In this document: positions 49,389-59,664 of the stretch, piece after piece
Numbering within the stretch: position 1 is the stretch's first letter
Layout: every line of letters starts with the position of its first letter
Assembly (NCBI GenBank): GCA_024426085.1
Contig: CP087974.1
Location: forward strand, 3,014,001 to 3,078,000
DNA length: 64,000 nt
DNA from: Rhizobium sp. RCAM05350
Lineage (GTDB): Bacteria; Pseudomonadota; Alphaproteobacteria; Rhizobiales; Rhizobiaceae
Direction of reading: 5' to 3'
Notes under the pieces: generated by a model
The model's database searches: none
Seen by the model: the letters and a program-made list of their open reading frames with translations, nothing else
What the model was told of the DNA's origin: nothing
Made by a program: the position numbers and the translations under genes

Positions 49389-51218
49389 TTATGCAGCGCC
49401 GCGCGACTTTTCGAAACGCTTGCGGTCGTTGCTATCGAGGTACATCTTGCGAAGACGGATGTTCTTCGGCGTCACTTCGACCAGCTCGTCGTCCTGGATC
49501 CAGGAGAGGGCGCGGTCGAGCGTCATGCGGATCGGCGGGGTCAGCTTGACGGCTTCGTCCTTGCCGGAGGCGCGCATGTTGGTGAGCTTCTTGCCCTTCA
49601 ACACGTTCACTTCCAGGTCGTTGTCGCGCGTGTGGATGCCGATGATCATGCCGGCATAGACCTTCTCGCCGACGTCGATGATCATCGGGCCGCGGTCTTC
49701 CAGGTTGAACATGGCGTAGGCAACGGATTCGCCGGCATCGTTGGAGAGTAGAACGCCCTGAACGCGGCCGCCGATATCGCCCTTGTAAGGCTGATATTCG
49801 TGGAACAGGCGGTTCATGATCGCCGTGCCGCGCGTGTCGGTCATCAGTTCCGACTGGTAGCCGATCAGGCCACGGGTCGGTGCGAAGAACTTCAGGCGAA
49901 CACGGTTGCCGCCGGACGGACGCAGCTCGGCCATTTCAGCCTTGCGCTCGGACATCTTCTGGACGACGACGCCGGAATACTCCTCATCGACGTCGATGAC
50001 GACTTCTTCGACCGGCTCCAACATCTGGCCGGTTGCTTCGTCCTTGTGCATGACGACGCGCGGACGCGATACGGCAAGCTCGAAGCCTTCGCGGCGCATG
50101 GTTTCGATCAGAACGGCCAGCTGCAATTCGCCACGGCCGGAAACGTAGAACGAATCCTTGCCTTCGGCTTCTTCAATCTTCAGCGCGACGTTGCCTTCGG
50201 CTTCCTTGAACAGGCGGTCACGAATGACGCGCGAGGTAACTTTGTCGCCTTCGGTGCCGGCGAGCGGGCTATCGTTGACGATGAACGACATGGTGACGGT
50301 CGGCGGGTCGATCGGCTGGGCATGCAGCGCTTCGGTGACCGAAGGATCGCAGAACGTGTCGGCGACCGTGCCCTTGGACAGGCCGGCGATCGCGACGATG
50401 TCGCCCGCATGTGCTTCGTCGATCGGCGTACGCTCGATGCCGCGGGAAAGCGAGGATCTTGGAGATACGGCCGTTCTCGATCAGCTTGCCGTCCTGGCCG
50501 AGAACCTTGACGGCCTGGTTTGGCTTGATCGAACCGGAATGGATGCGGCCGGTGATGATGCGGCCGAGGAAGGGGTTGGCTTCCAGGATCGTGCCGATCA
50601 TGCGGAACGCGCCGTCTTCCTCGCCGACGCTCGGCTCCGGAACGTGCTTGAGAACGAGGTCGAGAAGAGGCGCGAGGCCTTCTTCCTTCGGACCTTCCGG
50701 ATTGAGGTTCATCCAGCCGTTACGGCCCGAACCGTAGAGGATCGGGAAGTCGAGCTGCTCGTCGGTCGCATCGAGATTGGCAAAGAGGTCGAAGACTTCG
50801 TTGATAACTTCTTCGTGGCGGCCGTCCGGACGGTCGATCTTGTTGATCGCGACGATCGGGCGAAGGCCGACCTTCAGCGCCTTGGAGACGACGAATTTGG
50901 TCTGCGGCATCGGGCCTTCCGACGAGTCGACCAGAACGATCGCGCCATCGACCATCGACAGGATACGCTCGACTTCACCGCCGAAATCGGCGTGGCCGGG
51001 GGTGTCGACGATGTTGATGCGGACACCCTTCCACTCGATCGAGGTCGCCTTCGCCAGAATGGTGATGCCGCGTTCTTTTCGAGATCGTTGCTGTCCATCA
51101 TGCGCTCGGTCGTGCGCTGGTTGTCGTGGAAAGAACCCGACTGCTTCAGAAGTTCGTCGACAAGCGTGGTTTTCCCATGGTCAACGTGTGCGATGATCGC
51201 GATGTTGCGCATTTTCAT
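49389..51218 (-). CDS. typA: translational GTPase TypA/BipA (two frame breaks)
   Basis: Ribosome-associated GTPase of about 609 residues. G1 AHVDHGKTTLVDELL, switch region RTTERMMDSNDLEKERGITI, G3 DTPGHADFGGEVERI, G4 NKIDRPD; then EF-G-like domains II, III and V and the BipA C-terminal domain (LFHEYQPYKGDIGGRVQGVL, GKKLTNMRASGKDEAV). Breaks near 51078 (loss of G in LEKERG) and 50450 (gain of C). Start chosen at MKMRNIAII; AUG at 51212 is an alternative. Confidence 0.95.
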
Positions 51219-51354
51219 GTGTGAATACTCGGAGGTTTCGGGGCGTATCTTAGGCACGCCGCATCTTCAATTGCGCGGCTCATACAGGTTTTTTTGCATT
51301 TGCGAAAGGGGGAAGGCGCCAAAGTCTTGAGAGAGAGTGAATCAGGCGGCTGTT

Positions 51355-52947
51355 TCATACGGAATTCCCGGCGGGATCGAGGGTGATCTGCCAGAGTTCC
51401 TGATCGTCCCGATCCATCAGCCGAACCGTCATCTGCTCGGTCTGGCCGTTGATATCGACGAGGCCGAAGAATTGCAGGCCGGCAGTCGGCGGCAGGTTCT
51501 GGTCGATACCGGTGCCGGCTGCCTTGATGAAACGCACGTCCGGGCCGAACGTCATGTCCAGCTCCTTGGGTCCATAGGTACCGGAATGCAACGGGCCTGA
51601 GACAAATTCCCAGAACGGCAGGAAATCCTTGAAGGCGGCGCGGGCCGGATCGTAGTGGTGGGCGGCGGTATAGTGGACATCCGCCGTTAGCCAGACGGTG
51701 TTCTGGATGGCATTGTCGCGGATGAAAGTGAGGATATCGGCGAACTCCTTCTCGCGGCCGGTCGGCGCGCCGTTGTCGCCATTGGCGATCGCATCGGAGC
51801 CGCGCCGGTTGGCAAAGTCATCCCAGACGACGAGGCCGATCGGCATGTCGCAGGCAATCACTTTCCAGGTGGCTTTCGAGGCTGCCAGCTCGCGCTTAAG
51901 CCAATCCGCCTGCCGCCAGCCGAACAGATCGTTGCCGCCGCCCTGATTGGCTTCGCGATAGGAGCGCAGATCGACGAAGAACACATCGAGCAGCCGGCCA
52001 TAGGGGATCTTGCGGAAGATACGGCCGGGCTGGGCAGGAATGGCGCGGATCGGCGTCATCTCCTGGAAGGCCTGCATGGCGCGGGCCGCATAAACAGAGA
52101 CATCCTTGTCCGGATAACGCGGATCATCGCGAAGATCGGTCGAAGCCGACCAGTTGTTCAGCACCTCATGATCGTCCCACTGGTAGAAGGTGGGACAAGT
52201 GGCATTCAGGGCGCGGACGTGATCGTCGAGAAGATTGTATTTCCACTGGCCGCGATATTCATCGAGCGAGCGCGCCACCTCGCGCTTTTCCGGCGTGACG
52301 ATGCGGTTTTTCCAGACGGTGCCGTCCCTGAGCGGGATTTCGTCGGGGATGGGGTTATCGGCATAGATCGTGTCGCCGGAATGGATGAAGAAATCCGGTT
52401 CATGCAGTTGCATGGTCGAATAGGTCTTCATGCCGACATCGTCGATGCCCCAGCCCTGCCCGGCGGTATCACCCGACCAGACAAAGCGCACCGAACGGCG
52501 GCGCAGCGGCGCCGTCCGAAACCGGCCGGTGATGGGCTCGGAAACAGAGTTGCTGTCGTAGAGGTCGGTCGCGGTGAAGCGGTAAAAGATGTCTTGGTCC
52601 GGCAACAGATGGTCGAGTGCGCATTTCACGGTGAAGTCGCTGCGGGGCAGCGCATCGATTGATGGTAATCGTACAGCTGCGGAAAAACTTTCGGTCGTCG
52701 AATATTCGACCGCGATGCGCGACGGCCGGTCCGCTCGCGTCCAGATCATCCCGGACTTCGTATCGACATCGCCGGACTGGACGCCATGCGTGAAGGTCGG
52801 CCTGCCATAGCTGCGGGAATAAAATGGGGTGGCAAGAACGGATGTGGCGGCAAACCCGGCAGCGCCTGCTGACAGCAGGAAGGAGCGGCGGGTCAGCGTA
52901 TCCTGAATATCGACCAAATCGGCCTCCGGTACCGTCTCGGGAATCAC
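51355..52947 (-). CDS. phoD: Tat-exported alkaline phosphatase/phosphodiesterase PhoD
   Basis: Intact 530 residues from a GTG start. The N-terminus has a Tat signal (TRRSFLLSAGAAGFAA). PhoD domain order: N-terminal beta domain (FTHGVQSGDVDTKSGMIWTRAD), then the metallophosphatase core with WSGDTAGQGWG, FFIHSGDTIYADNP, YQWDDHEVLNNW, LDVFFVDLRSYR and WLTADVHYTAAHHY. Ca/Fe-dependent periplasmic or secreted enzyme that releases phosphate from monoesters and diesters. No Pho-box that I can identify upstream. Confidence 0.93.
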   Translation of the reverse strand: MIPETVPEADLVDIQDTLTRRSFLLSAGAAGFAATSVLATPFYSRSYGRPTFTHGVQSGDVDTKSGMIWTRADRPSRIAVEYSTTESFSAAVRLPSIDALPRSDFTVKCALDHLLPDQDIFYRFTATDLYDSNSVSEPITGRFRTAPLRRRSVRFVWSGDTAGQGWGIDDVGMKTYSTMQLHEPDFFIHSGDTIYADNPIPDEIPLRDGTVWKNRIVTPEKREVARSLDEYRGQWKYNLLDDHVRALNATCPTFYQWDDHEVLNNWSASTDLRDDPRYPDKDVSVYAARAMQAFQEMTPIRAIPAQPGRIFRKIPYGRLLDVFFVDLRSYREANQGGGNDLFGWRQADWLKRELAASKATWKVIACDMPIGLVVWDDFANRRGSDAIANGDNGAPTGREKEFADILTFIRDNAIQNTVWLTADVHYTAAHHYDPARAAFKDFLPFWEFVSGPLHSGTYGPKELDMTFGPDVRFIKAAGTGIDQNLPPTAGLQFFGLVDINGQTEQMTVRLMDRDDQELWQITLDPAGNSV

Positions 52948-53047
52948 GTGAAACCCGAGGCGGACCTTTGGCGAAAGCGATGTCAGTTCGTTTACAGTTG
53001 GATGAATCTATTCCAACGGTTTGGCGACGGTTCCGTGACGTGGAGCC

Positions 53048-55134
53048 TCAGGCGTCGGAGCCCGAAAGCTCTTCCGTGACAGCCAGACCCTTCTTCGCCA
53101 GCATCGCATCCGGGCTTGGCAGCTTGCCGCGGAAGGCCTTGTAGGCGTCTTCCGGGTCGATCGAGCCGCCGACGGAATAGATGTGGTCCTTCAGCTTTTT
53201 TGCCATCTCCGTATTGAACGCATCGCCGGTTTCCTCGAAGGCGGCGAAGGCGTCAGCGTCGAGCACTTCCGACCACATGTAGGAATAGTATCCAGCCGAA
53301 TAACCTCCGGCGAAGATGTGCTGGAAGTGCGGCGAGGCGTGGCGCATGACCAGCGACTTCGGGATGCCGAGTTCGCTGAGGATTTCCGCTTGCACCGCCA
53401 TCGGGTCGTCGATCGGGCCACGGGTATGGAATTCCATGTCGACGATCGCAGAAGAGGTGAATTCCACCGTGTTGAACCCGGCGTTGAAGGTGCGGGCCGC
53501 CAGAACCTTGTCGAGCAGGGCCTGCGGCATTGGTTCGCCGGTTTCGACATGCACGGCATATTGCTTGAGGATCGCTGGGCACCGTCAGCCAGTGTTCATA
53601 GAGCTGCGAGGGCAATTCGACGAAATCGCTGGACACCGCAGTACCGGAAACGGATGGATAGGTGACGTCCGACAGCATGCCGTGCAGCGCGTGGCCGAAT
53701 TCATGGAACAGCGTGCGGGCATCGTCGAGCGACAGCAGCGCCGGCTTATCCGCAGCCGGTTTTGCGAAGTTGCAGACATTGTAGATGATCGGCATTTCGC
53801 CTGTTTCGCTGTTCTTCAAGGGCAGCTTGTGCTGCGATTGGAATGCACTCATCCAGGCGCCGGAGCGCTTCGAACCGCGGGCAAAATAGTCGCCAAGGAA
53901 GAGTGCTATGAGCGTGTCACCGGCATCGTGGATCTCGAAGACGCGCACGTCCGGGTGATAAGCAGTGATGCCCTTCTTCTCGACCGCCTGAATACCGAAC
54001 AGCCGGTTGGCGACATCGAAGCAGGCGTCGATGATCTTTTCGAGCTGCAGATAGGGCTTGAGTTCCGCTTCGGAGAAATTGAATTTTCGGGCACGGATGC
54101 GTTCCGAGTAGAAGCGCCAGTCCCAGGGCATGACATCGTGGTTCTTGCCGTCTTCGGCAATCAGTCCGGCAATATCGGCTTCTTCCTCGCGGGGCGCTTC
54201 AGGGCCTTTGTCCAGACCGTGCGCAACAGTTCGTTCACGGCAGCCGGTGTCTTTGCCATGGTATTGTCGAGCTTCATTTCGGCAAAATTGCCGTAGCCCA
54301 GTAGCTTGGCGACCTCGCTGCGAAGCGCCAGCGTTTCGCGGATGACGCCGCGATTGTCTGTCTCGCCGGGATTTTCACCACGGGCGACCCAGGCCTTGAA
54401 AGCCTGTTCCCGCAGGTCGCGGCGTTCTGAGAACGTCAGGAAGGGCTCGATGATCGAGCGCGACAGCGTGACGGCATATTTGCCGTCCTCGCCGCGTTCG
54501 CGGGCGGCCGACGCCATCGCGTCCTTGAGGAAATCCGGCAAGCCGTCGAGTTCCGGCCCGTCGGAGAGACTGAGCGACCATCCTTTTCGTCGGCCAGCAC
54601 GTTCTGGCCGAATTGGGTGCTGAGGCCCGCCAGCTTCTCGTTGATCCCCGCAAGAGTTTCCTGCTCCTGCTTCGGTAGCTTGGCGCCAGATTTGACAAAC
54701 CCTTTCCAGTGGCGCTCCAGCACACGCGTCTGTTCGAGATCAAGGCCAAGAGCCTCACGCTTTTCCCAAAGCTGATCGATCCGCTGAAACAGCGCTGCGT
54801 TCATGCCGATCTTCGAATAATGCCGCGACATTTTCGGCGAGATGTCCCGCTCCAGTGCCTGGATGGCATCATTGGTATGGGCACCGGCGCGGTTCCAGAA
54901 CAGCGACGAGACGCGCGACAGGCTATCGCCAGCGATCTCGAGGGCGACGATGGTGTTCTCGAATGTCGGTGCTGCACTGTTATTGGCGATGACATCGATT
55001 TCGGTTTCGTGTTCGGCAAGGGCCGCCTCGAAGGACGCTGCAAAATCATTGTCGCTGACTGCCTCGAAGCGCGGCAGCCCGTCCGGGCCGTTCCAGTTGG
55101 TGATGGCAGGGTTAAGCGCGGGGCTCGACGTCAT
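53048..55134 (-). CDS. dcp: M3-family peptidyl-dipeptidase Dcp (three frame breaks)
   Basis: Zinc oligopeptidase of about 695 residues. Helical N-terminal half starts NPAITNWNGPDGLPRFEAV; the catalytic motif is LFHEFGHALHGMLSDV (HExxH) with the third ligand region in SSDFVELPSQLYEHW. C-terminal hallmark FAGGYSAGYYSYMWSEVLDADAF. Breaks near 54572 (loss of T), 54197 (loss of G) and 53576 (gain of A). No signal peptide; cytoplasmic peptide recycling. The frame is open five codons upstream of the chosen ATG. Confidence 0.93.
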
Positions 55135-55248
55135 AAGGCAGTCCTTTCGCATTCCGGTATGTCCCGCTGAAAGCGGGTGCTGCGTCCTGTTGTCGGCAGC
55201 GATTGTGGAAATATCAAGATTGTCAGGTGGGCGCATGTGTGCTGCCGA

Positions 55249-55889
55249 TCAAGGCTTGCGCAATCCCAAAAGTCCTGGTGCTGCATGCCAGACGGCCTGC
55301 ACGGCAAAGCCCATGAACAGCACGCCGGACAGACGCACGATCGCCAATTCATGGCGACGGTAGAAGCGGCGGACGACCGATGCACCGATGATGCCGATGA
55401 GGATGATATCGGCGACAAGGAACCCGAGGAAGGAAACCGCGAGCAGCGCCGGCAAGGCGTGAAAATCGAGCGCATTGGAGGAGCCGGCGAGAAGGGCCGT
55501 AAAGGTCGCCAGTGCCACCGGATAGCCCTTCGGGTTGGTCAGGCCGAAGATCAGGCCACGCCGATATGGCCGTTCGACGGCCATCAGGGGCTGGTTTTCT
55601 CCACGCGGCTTGGCGCGGACGCGTTCCAGCCGATCCAGGCGAGATAGAAGCCGCAGAAAAGGCCGAGAACGTCGAAGACCGTGCTGCCGATCGTCTTTGC
55701 GCCGACAATTGCGACGAGGGCCAGTGCCGACCAGAGCAGGTCACCGGCCAGATGTCCGCCCATGAACATCGCGCCAGCCTTGCGGCCTTGCCCGGCACCG
55801 ATGCCGAGAAGAGCGAGGAATGCGGGGCCGGGGATGAGGACATAAAGGAGGGCGGCCAGAAAGGCGCCGAAAAGCAGAGTCTGCGTCAT
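55249..55889 (-). CDS. LysE/RhtB-family exporter (one frame break)
   Basis: About 213 residues, six helices: LLFGAFLAALLYVLIPGPAFLALLG with the PGPA motif, GHLAGDLLWSALALVAIVG, then after a break near 55620 LIFGLTNPKGYPVALATFTALL. GAGGAG precedes the ATG. Substrate unknown; third gene of this family type counted with those at 33.7 and 60.6 kb. Confidence 0.84.
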
Positions 55890-55964
55890 GGAATCTCCTC
55901 TCGCGTGAAGATCCATTCGATCTTGCGCAGATGATTCCGTCAAGATGCGCTGGGCCGGATGCGG

Positions 55965-55986
55965 GCAGGGCCAGACGAGGCCCTGC
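55965..55986. terminator. stem-loop after the Met-rich protein gene
   Basis: GCAGGGCC (55965-55972) and GGCCCTGC (55979-55986), perfect 8 bp, loop AGACGA. No clear T-run. Confidence 0.5.
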
Positions 55987-56006
55987 CACGCGAAAAGTGG
56001 TGAAGT

Positions 56007-56270
56007 TTACTTGGCCTCGGTTGCCTTCATGGCGTTGTCCAAATGCATGGAGCAATCGTCGGTCTTGCCGTCTTTCATCGCCATCTTGGCGCTGTCGACT
56101 TCCTTCATGGCCATCATCATCAGATCCTTCTTCATCGGATCGGTCATGCCCTTGGCCATTTCTTCTGTCTTCATGATCGACGCTTCATCACAGGCCGTCA
56201 TGCCGGCGGCAAAGGCCGGAGCCGAAAGGCTGGCAACGAGGGCTGTGGCGGCAAGAATTGTCTTGAACAT
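56007..56270 (-). CDS. small Met-rich periplasmic protein, unknown function
   Basis: 87 residues. Clear Sec signal (MFKTILAATALVASLSAPAFA, cleavage near AFA-AG). The mature part, about 65 residues, has 13 Met and exactly two Cys near its ends (MTACDEAS and DDCSMHLD), likely a disulfide closing a helical hairpin. GGGAGAG precedes the ATG. Methionine content suggests metal (copper) handling or an oxidation sink, but composition is the only evidence. It is divergent from the MarR gene. Confidence 0.75.
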   Translation of the reverse strand: MFKTILAATALVASLSAPAFAAGMTACDEASIMKTEEMAKGMTDPMKKDLMMMAMKEVDSAKMAMKDGKTDDCSMHLDNAMKATEAK

Positions 56271-56515
56271 GTTATCTCTCCCAGTAGACACAGGGAGCAT
56301 GATTGCCCCCGTTGCGAACTCTGCACCCGGGGTGTGAACACCTTCAATTCACGCATTCGCGATGCACGCCGTTGTCATAACCCGTGCATTTAATTGATAT
56401 TTTTGTGATCGATATATCACCTGTTTTGCATGTTTTACGGAAGCTTCTCTCCGAACTTGCTGGTTTGCTCATCGCTTGATAAGTAAAGCTTACGAATACC
56501 CGAAGGCGAGTTTCC
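56271..56515. promoter_or_regulatory. divergent region between Met-rich protein and MarR genes
   Basis: 245 bp, AT-rich from 56390 on. GTGATCGATATATCAC (56405-56420) is an imperfect palindrome with 5-bp outer arms, and GTAA-AGC-TTAC (56483-56493) lies close to the MarR start. Either could be a MarR operator. Confidence 0.4.
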
Positions 56516-56996
56516 ATGCCTGTCAGACTTGAAACAGATACGATCGGCATGCTGCTGACAGATGTGTCGCGGTTGCTGCGTGGTGCGTTCGATCGCTGCA
56601 TCAGCGCATCGGGTCTCGGCGTGACGCCGGGCGAGGCGCGGGCGCTGATCCAGGTGGCCGCGACCGAGGGCATCAAGCAGGCCGAGATCGCCGTCCGGAT
56701 GGGCATCGAGCCGATGACGCTCTCCACCTATCTCGACCGTCTCGAAGGGCTTGGGCTGGTCGAGCGCGTTCCCCGACCCCTGCGACCGCCGCGCAAAGAA
56801 TGTCGTCGTCACCGACAAGGCCGATACGCTGCTTCTCGATATCCGCAAGGAGGTCCACGATCTGATGGATCAGGTGACGTCTGGGCTCGATGCGGAAGGC
56901 CGCGAGGCACTGCGGGCAAGCCTCAAGGGCCTGCGCGAAAACCTGCAGCAGCTGGACCGCAGTGTTTCCTCCGACAAGAAGAGTGCCTCCCAATGA
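56516..56996 (+). CDS. MarR-family regulator (one frame break)
   Basis: About 160 residues. Winged helix: TPGEARALIQVAATEGIKQAEIAVRMGIEPMTLSTYLDRLEGLGLVERVP, then DPCDRRAKNVVVTDKAD (the beta wing with the D-x-R). An extra C near 56776 breaks the frame in the wing. The stop overlaps the MFS start (ATGA), the classical arrangement of a MarR repressor and its efflux pump. Ligand is likely the pump substrate. Confidence 0.87.
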
Positions 56997-58210
56997 AGCT
57001 GCGGATGAGCGAACGGCGCACCAGCATGCTCGGCGCATTGCTGGCGACCCTTGGGCCGATTTCGATGTCGATCTACACGCCGGCCATGCCCGAACTGGTG
57101 CAGGCCTTCGCCACCACAGAATCGATGATCAAGCTGACGCTGTCGGTCTATTTCGGCGGCTTCTCGGTGGCGCAGCTGATCGCAGGCCCGATGTCGGACG
57201 CGTTTGGCCGCAAGAAGGCAACGCTTGCCTTTGTCGGCATCAATCTTCTTGGCAGCCTGATCTGCGCCTTCGCGCCCTCGGTCGACTGGCTACTGGCCGG
57301 ACGGCTGATCCAGGGTATCGGCGCGTCCGTTGGGATCACGGTGGCGAGGGCCATCGTGCGCGACCAGTTCACCGGGGCCGAGGCATCGCGGATCATGAAC
57401 CTGATCGGCATCATGCTGGCCATCGGCCCGGCTATGGCGCCGACAATCGGCGGGCTGGCGCTGGCGGCCTTCGGCTGGCAGGCGATCTTCTTCCTGCTGG
57501 TCGGTTTCGGGCTGATCGCCATTGCCGCCGTCATCATCTTCATGCGCGAGACCACGGCGCCGGATCGCCGCCGCGCCCGGCCGGGTCCGCTTGTGGCTGC
57601 CTATGGCGAGCTTATCCACGATCCACGCTTCGTTGCTGCTGCCATCGTGCTCGGCGGCTCCGTTGGTGCGCTCTATGCGCAGTCGACCATGCTGTCCTTC
57701 ATCCTGATTGATACGGTCGGCATGACGCCGACGGCTTTCGGGATCGGCATGCTGATGCAGAGCGGCTGCTATTTTTCAGGCTCGGTCTGTCTCAAGCTGA
57801 CGGCGGCAAAACTTGGCGGCGAAGGTTCGGTTCGCGTCGGGCTTGCCCTTTGTGCGATTGGCGGTCTGATGATCGCCCTGTCCGTCCATTTCATCGAGCC
57901 GACCTATCTTTCAGTGATGCTGCCGATTGCCTTTTCCGCCTTCGGCACCGCTTTCCTGACGCCGCATATGACGACGGCTGCCCTGCATTCCTTCCCGCAT
58001 ATTGCCGGCTCGGCTTCGGCGATGATGGGCTTCATCCAGATGGCTGGCGGTTTTCTCGGCGGTCTTGCCGCTGCCCTTCTTGGTACACCCTTCATCGCCT
58101 TCGGCATGATCATCCCGGCGATGCTGTTTGCCTCGGTGGCCAGCTATGTCTGGTTTCAGTATTCGACGCGGCGTCTGGTGCTGGATACTGCCAAGACACC
58201 GGGCGAATAA
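56993..58210 (+). CDS. Bcr/CflA-type MFS drug efflux transporter
   Basis: Intact 405 residues, twelve helices. LGALLATLGPISMSIYTPAMPELVQAF is the Bcr/CflA start; motif A appears as QLIAGPMSDAFGRKKA and motif C-like GIMLAIGPAMAPTIGG in helix 5. Proton-driven export of drugs or metabolites. Translationally coupled to the MarR gene. Confidence 0.88.
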   Translation: MKLRMSERRTSMLGALLATLGPISMSIYTPAMPELVQAFATTESMIKLTLSVYFGGFSVAQLIAGPMSDAFGRKKATLAFVGINLLGSLICAFAPSVDWLLAGRLIQGIGASVGITVARAIVRDQFTGAEASRIMNLIGIMLAIGPAMAPTIGGLALAAFGWQAIFFLLVGFGLIAIAAVIIFMRETTAPDRRRARPGPLVAAYGELIHDPRFVAAAIVLGGSVGALYAQSTMLSFILIDTVGMTPTAFGIGMLMQSGCYFSGSVCLKLTAAKLGGEGSVRVGLALCAIGGLMIALSVHFIEPTYLSVMLPIAFSAFGTAFLTPHMTTAALHSFPHIAGSASAMMGFIQMAGGFLGGLAAALLGTPFIAFGMIIPAMLFASVASYVWFQYSTRRLVLDTAKTPGE

Positions 58211-58216
58211 ACGAAA

Positions 58217-58244
58217 AAGCCCGCCTCCTTGCGGAAGCGGGCTT
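58217..58244. terminator. terminator between MFS and argG
   Basis: AAGCCCGC (58217-58224) pairs with GCGGGCTT (58237-58244); A-run before and CT-rich after. Serves the convergent pair. Confidence 0.75.
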
Positions 58245-58263
58245 CTGATCGGAACTTCAGAAC

Positions 58264-59481
58264 TTACTTGTCGCGGTTGCGGGCGGCCAGCGTGCGCAGG
58301 CGCACGCGTTCAGCTTGATGAAGCCGGCGGCGTCCTTCTGGTCGTAGGCGCCCTGATCGTCCTCGAAGGTTACCAGCTTGTCGGAATAGAGCGACTTGTC
58401 GCTTTCTGCGGCCGGTGACCATGACATTGCCCTTGTAGAGCTTCAGCGTCACTTCGCCTTCGACATGCTCCTGGCTCTTGTCGATCAGCGCCTGAAGCAT
58501 TTCGCGCTCCGGCGAGAACCAGAAGCCGTAATAGATCAGCTCGGCGTAACGCGGCATGATGTCGTCCTTGAGGTGGGCTGCACCCCGGTCGAGCGTGATC
58601 GATCTGATGGCGCGGTGGGCTGCCAACAGGATCGTGCCGCCGGGGGTCTCGTAGACGCCGCGCGACTTCATGCCGACGAAGCGGTTTTCGACCAGATCAA
58701 GACGGCCGATGCCGTTGTCGTGGCCGAGCGCGTTGAGCGCGGTCAGGATCGAGGCCGGGCTCATTTCCTTGCCGTCGATCGAAACGGCATCACCCTTGCG
58801 GAAGCCGATCTTGACGGTGGTCGCCACATCCGGAGCCTCTTCCGGCGAGATGGTGCGCATGTAGACGTAGTTCGGGGCTTCAACAGCCGGATCTTCGAGA
58901 ACCTTGCCCTCGGAGGACGAGTGCAAGAGGTTGGCATCGACCGAGAACGGTGCTTCGCCCATCTTGTCCTTGGCAACCGGGATCTGGTGCTGTTCGGCAA
59001 AGGCGAGCAAGTCGGTGCGGCTCTTGAACGACCAGTCGCGCCAGGGTGCAATAATCTTGATGTCGGGGTTCAGCGCATAGGCCGAAAGCTCGAAACGAAC
59101 CTGGTCGTTGCCCTTGCCGGTGGCGCCATGGGCAATGGCGTCGGCACCGGTTTCGCGGGCAATGTCGATCAGGTGCTTGGAGATCAGCGGACGGGCAATC
59201 GACGTGCCGAGCAGGTAGACGCCTTCATAGACGGCATTGGCGCGAAACATCGGGAAGACGAAATCCTTGACGAACTCCTCGCGCACATCGCGGATGTAGA
59301 TATCCTTGATGCCCATCATCTCGGCCTTCTTGCGGGCCGGCTCGAGCTCTTCACCCTGGCCGAGATCGGCGGTGAAGGTGACGACTTCAGCGCCGAGTTC
59401 GGTCTGCAGCCACTTCAGGATGATCGATGTGTCGAGACCGCCGGAATAGGCGAGAACGACCTTTTTCACTTGCTTTGCCAT
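58264..59481 (-). CDS. argG: argininosuccinate synthase (two frame breaks near the C-terminus)
   Basis: About 406 residues. ATP-binding P-loop [16 protein letters not shown], then [52 protein letters not shown] and FWFSPERE. It joins citrulline and aspartate in arginine synthesis. Breaks near 58417 (A inserted in [11 protein letters not shown]) and 58306 (loss of C in KLNALRLRTL). Without correction the last 40 residues are scrambled. Confidence 0.95.
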
Positions 59482-59664
59482 GTTTGTCTGTCCGTCTTGT
59501 CCGAAAAGACGCGGGATCGCGCCCAAGAAAAATTCTGCGGCACTTTTAGCGAGATTATTGGGGCGCGCAAGGGCGGATCGGTATTCGAGATTGGCAAGAG
59601 AAAACCCACGTTGCAATCTATGGGGGTTTATGTATGTTTTTAATAAAACCTATGGGAGGGGAAA

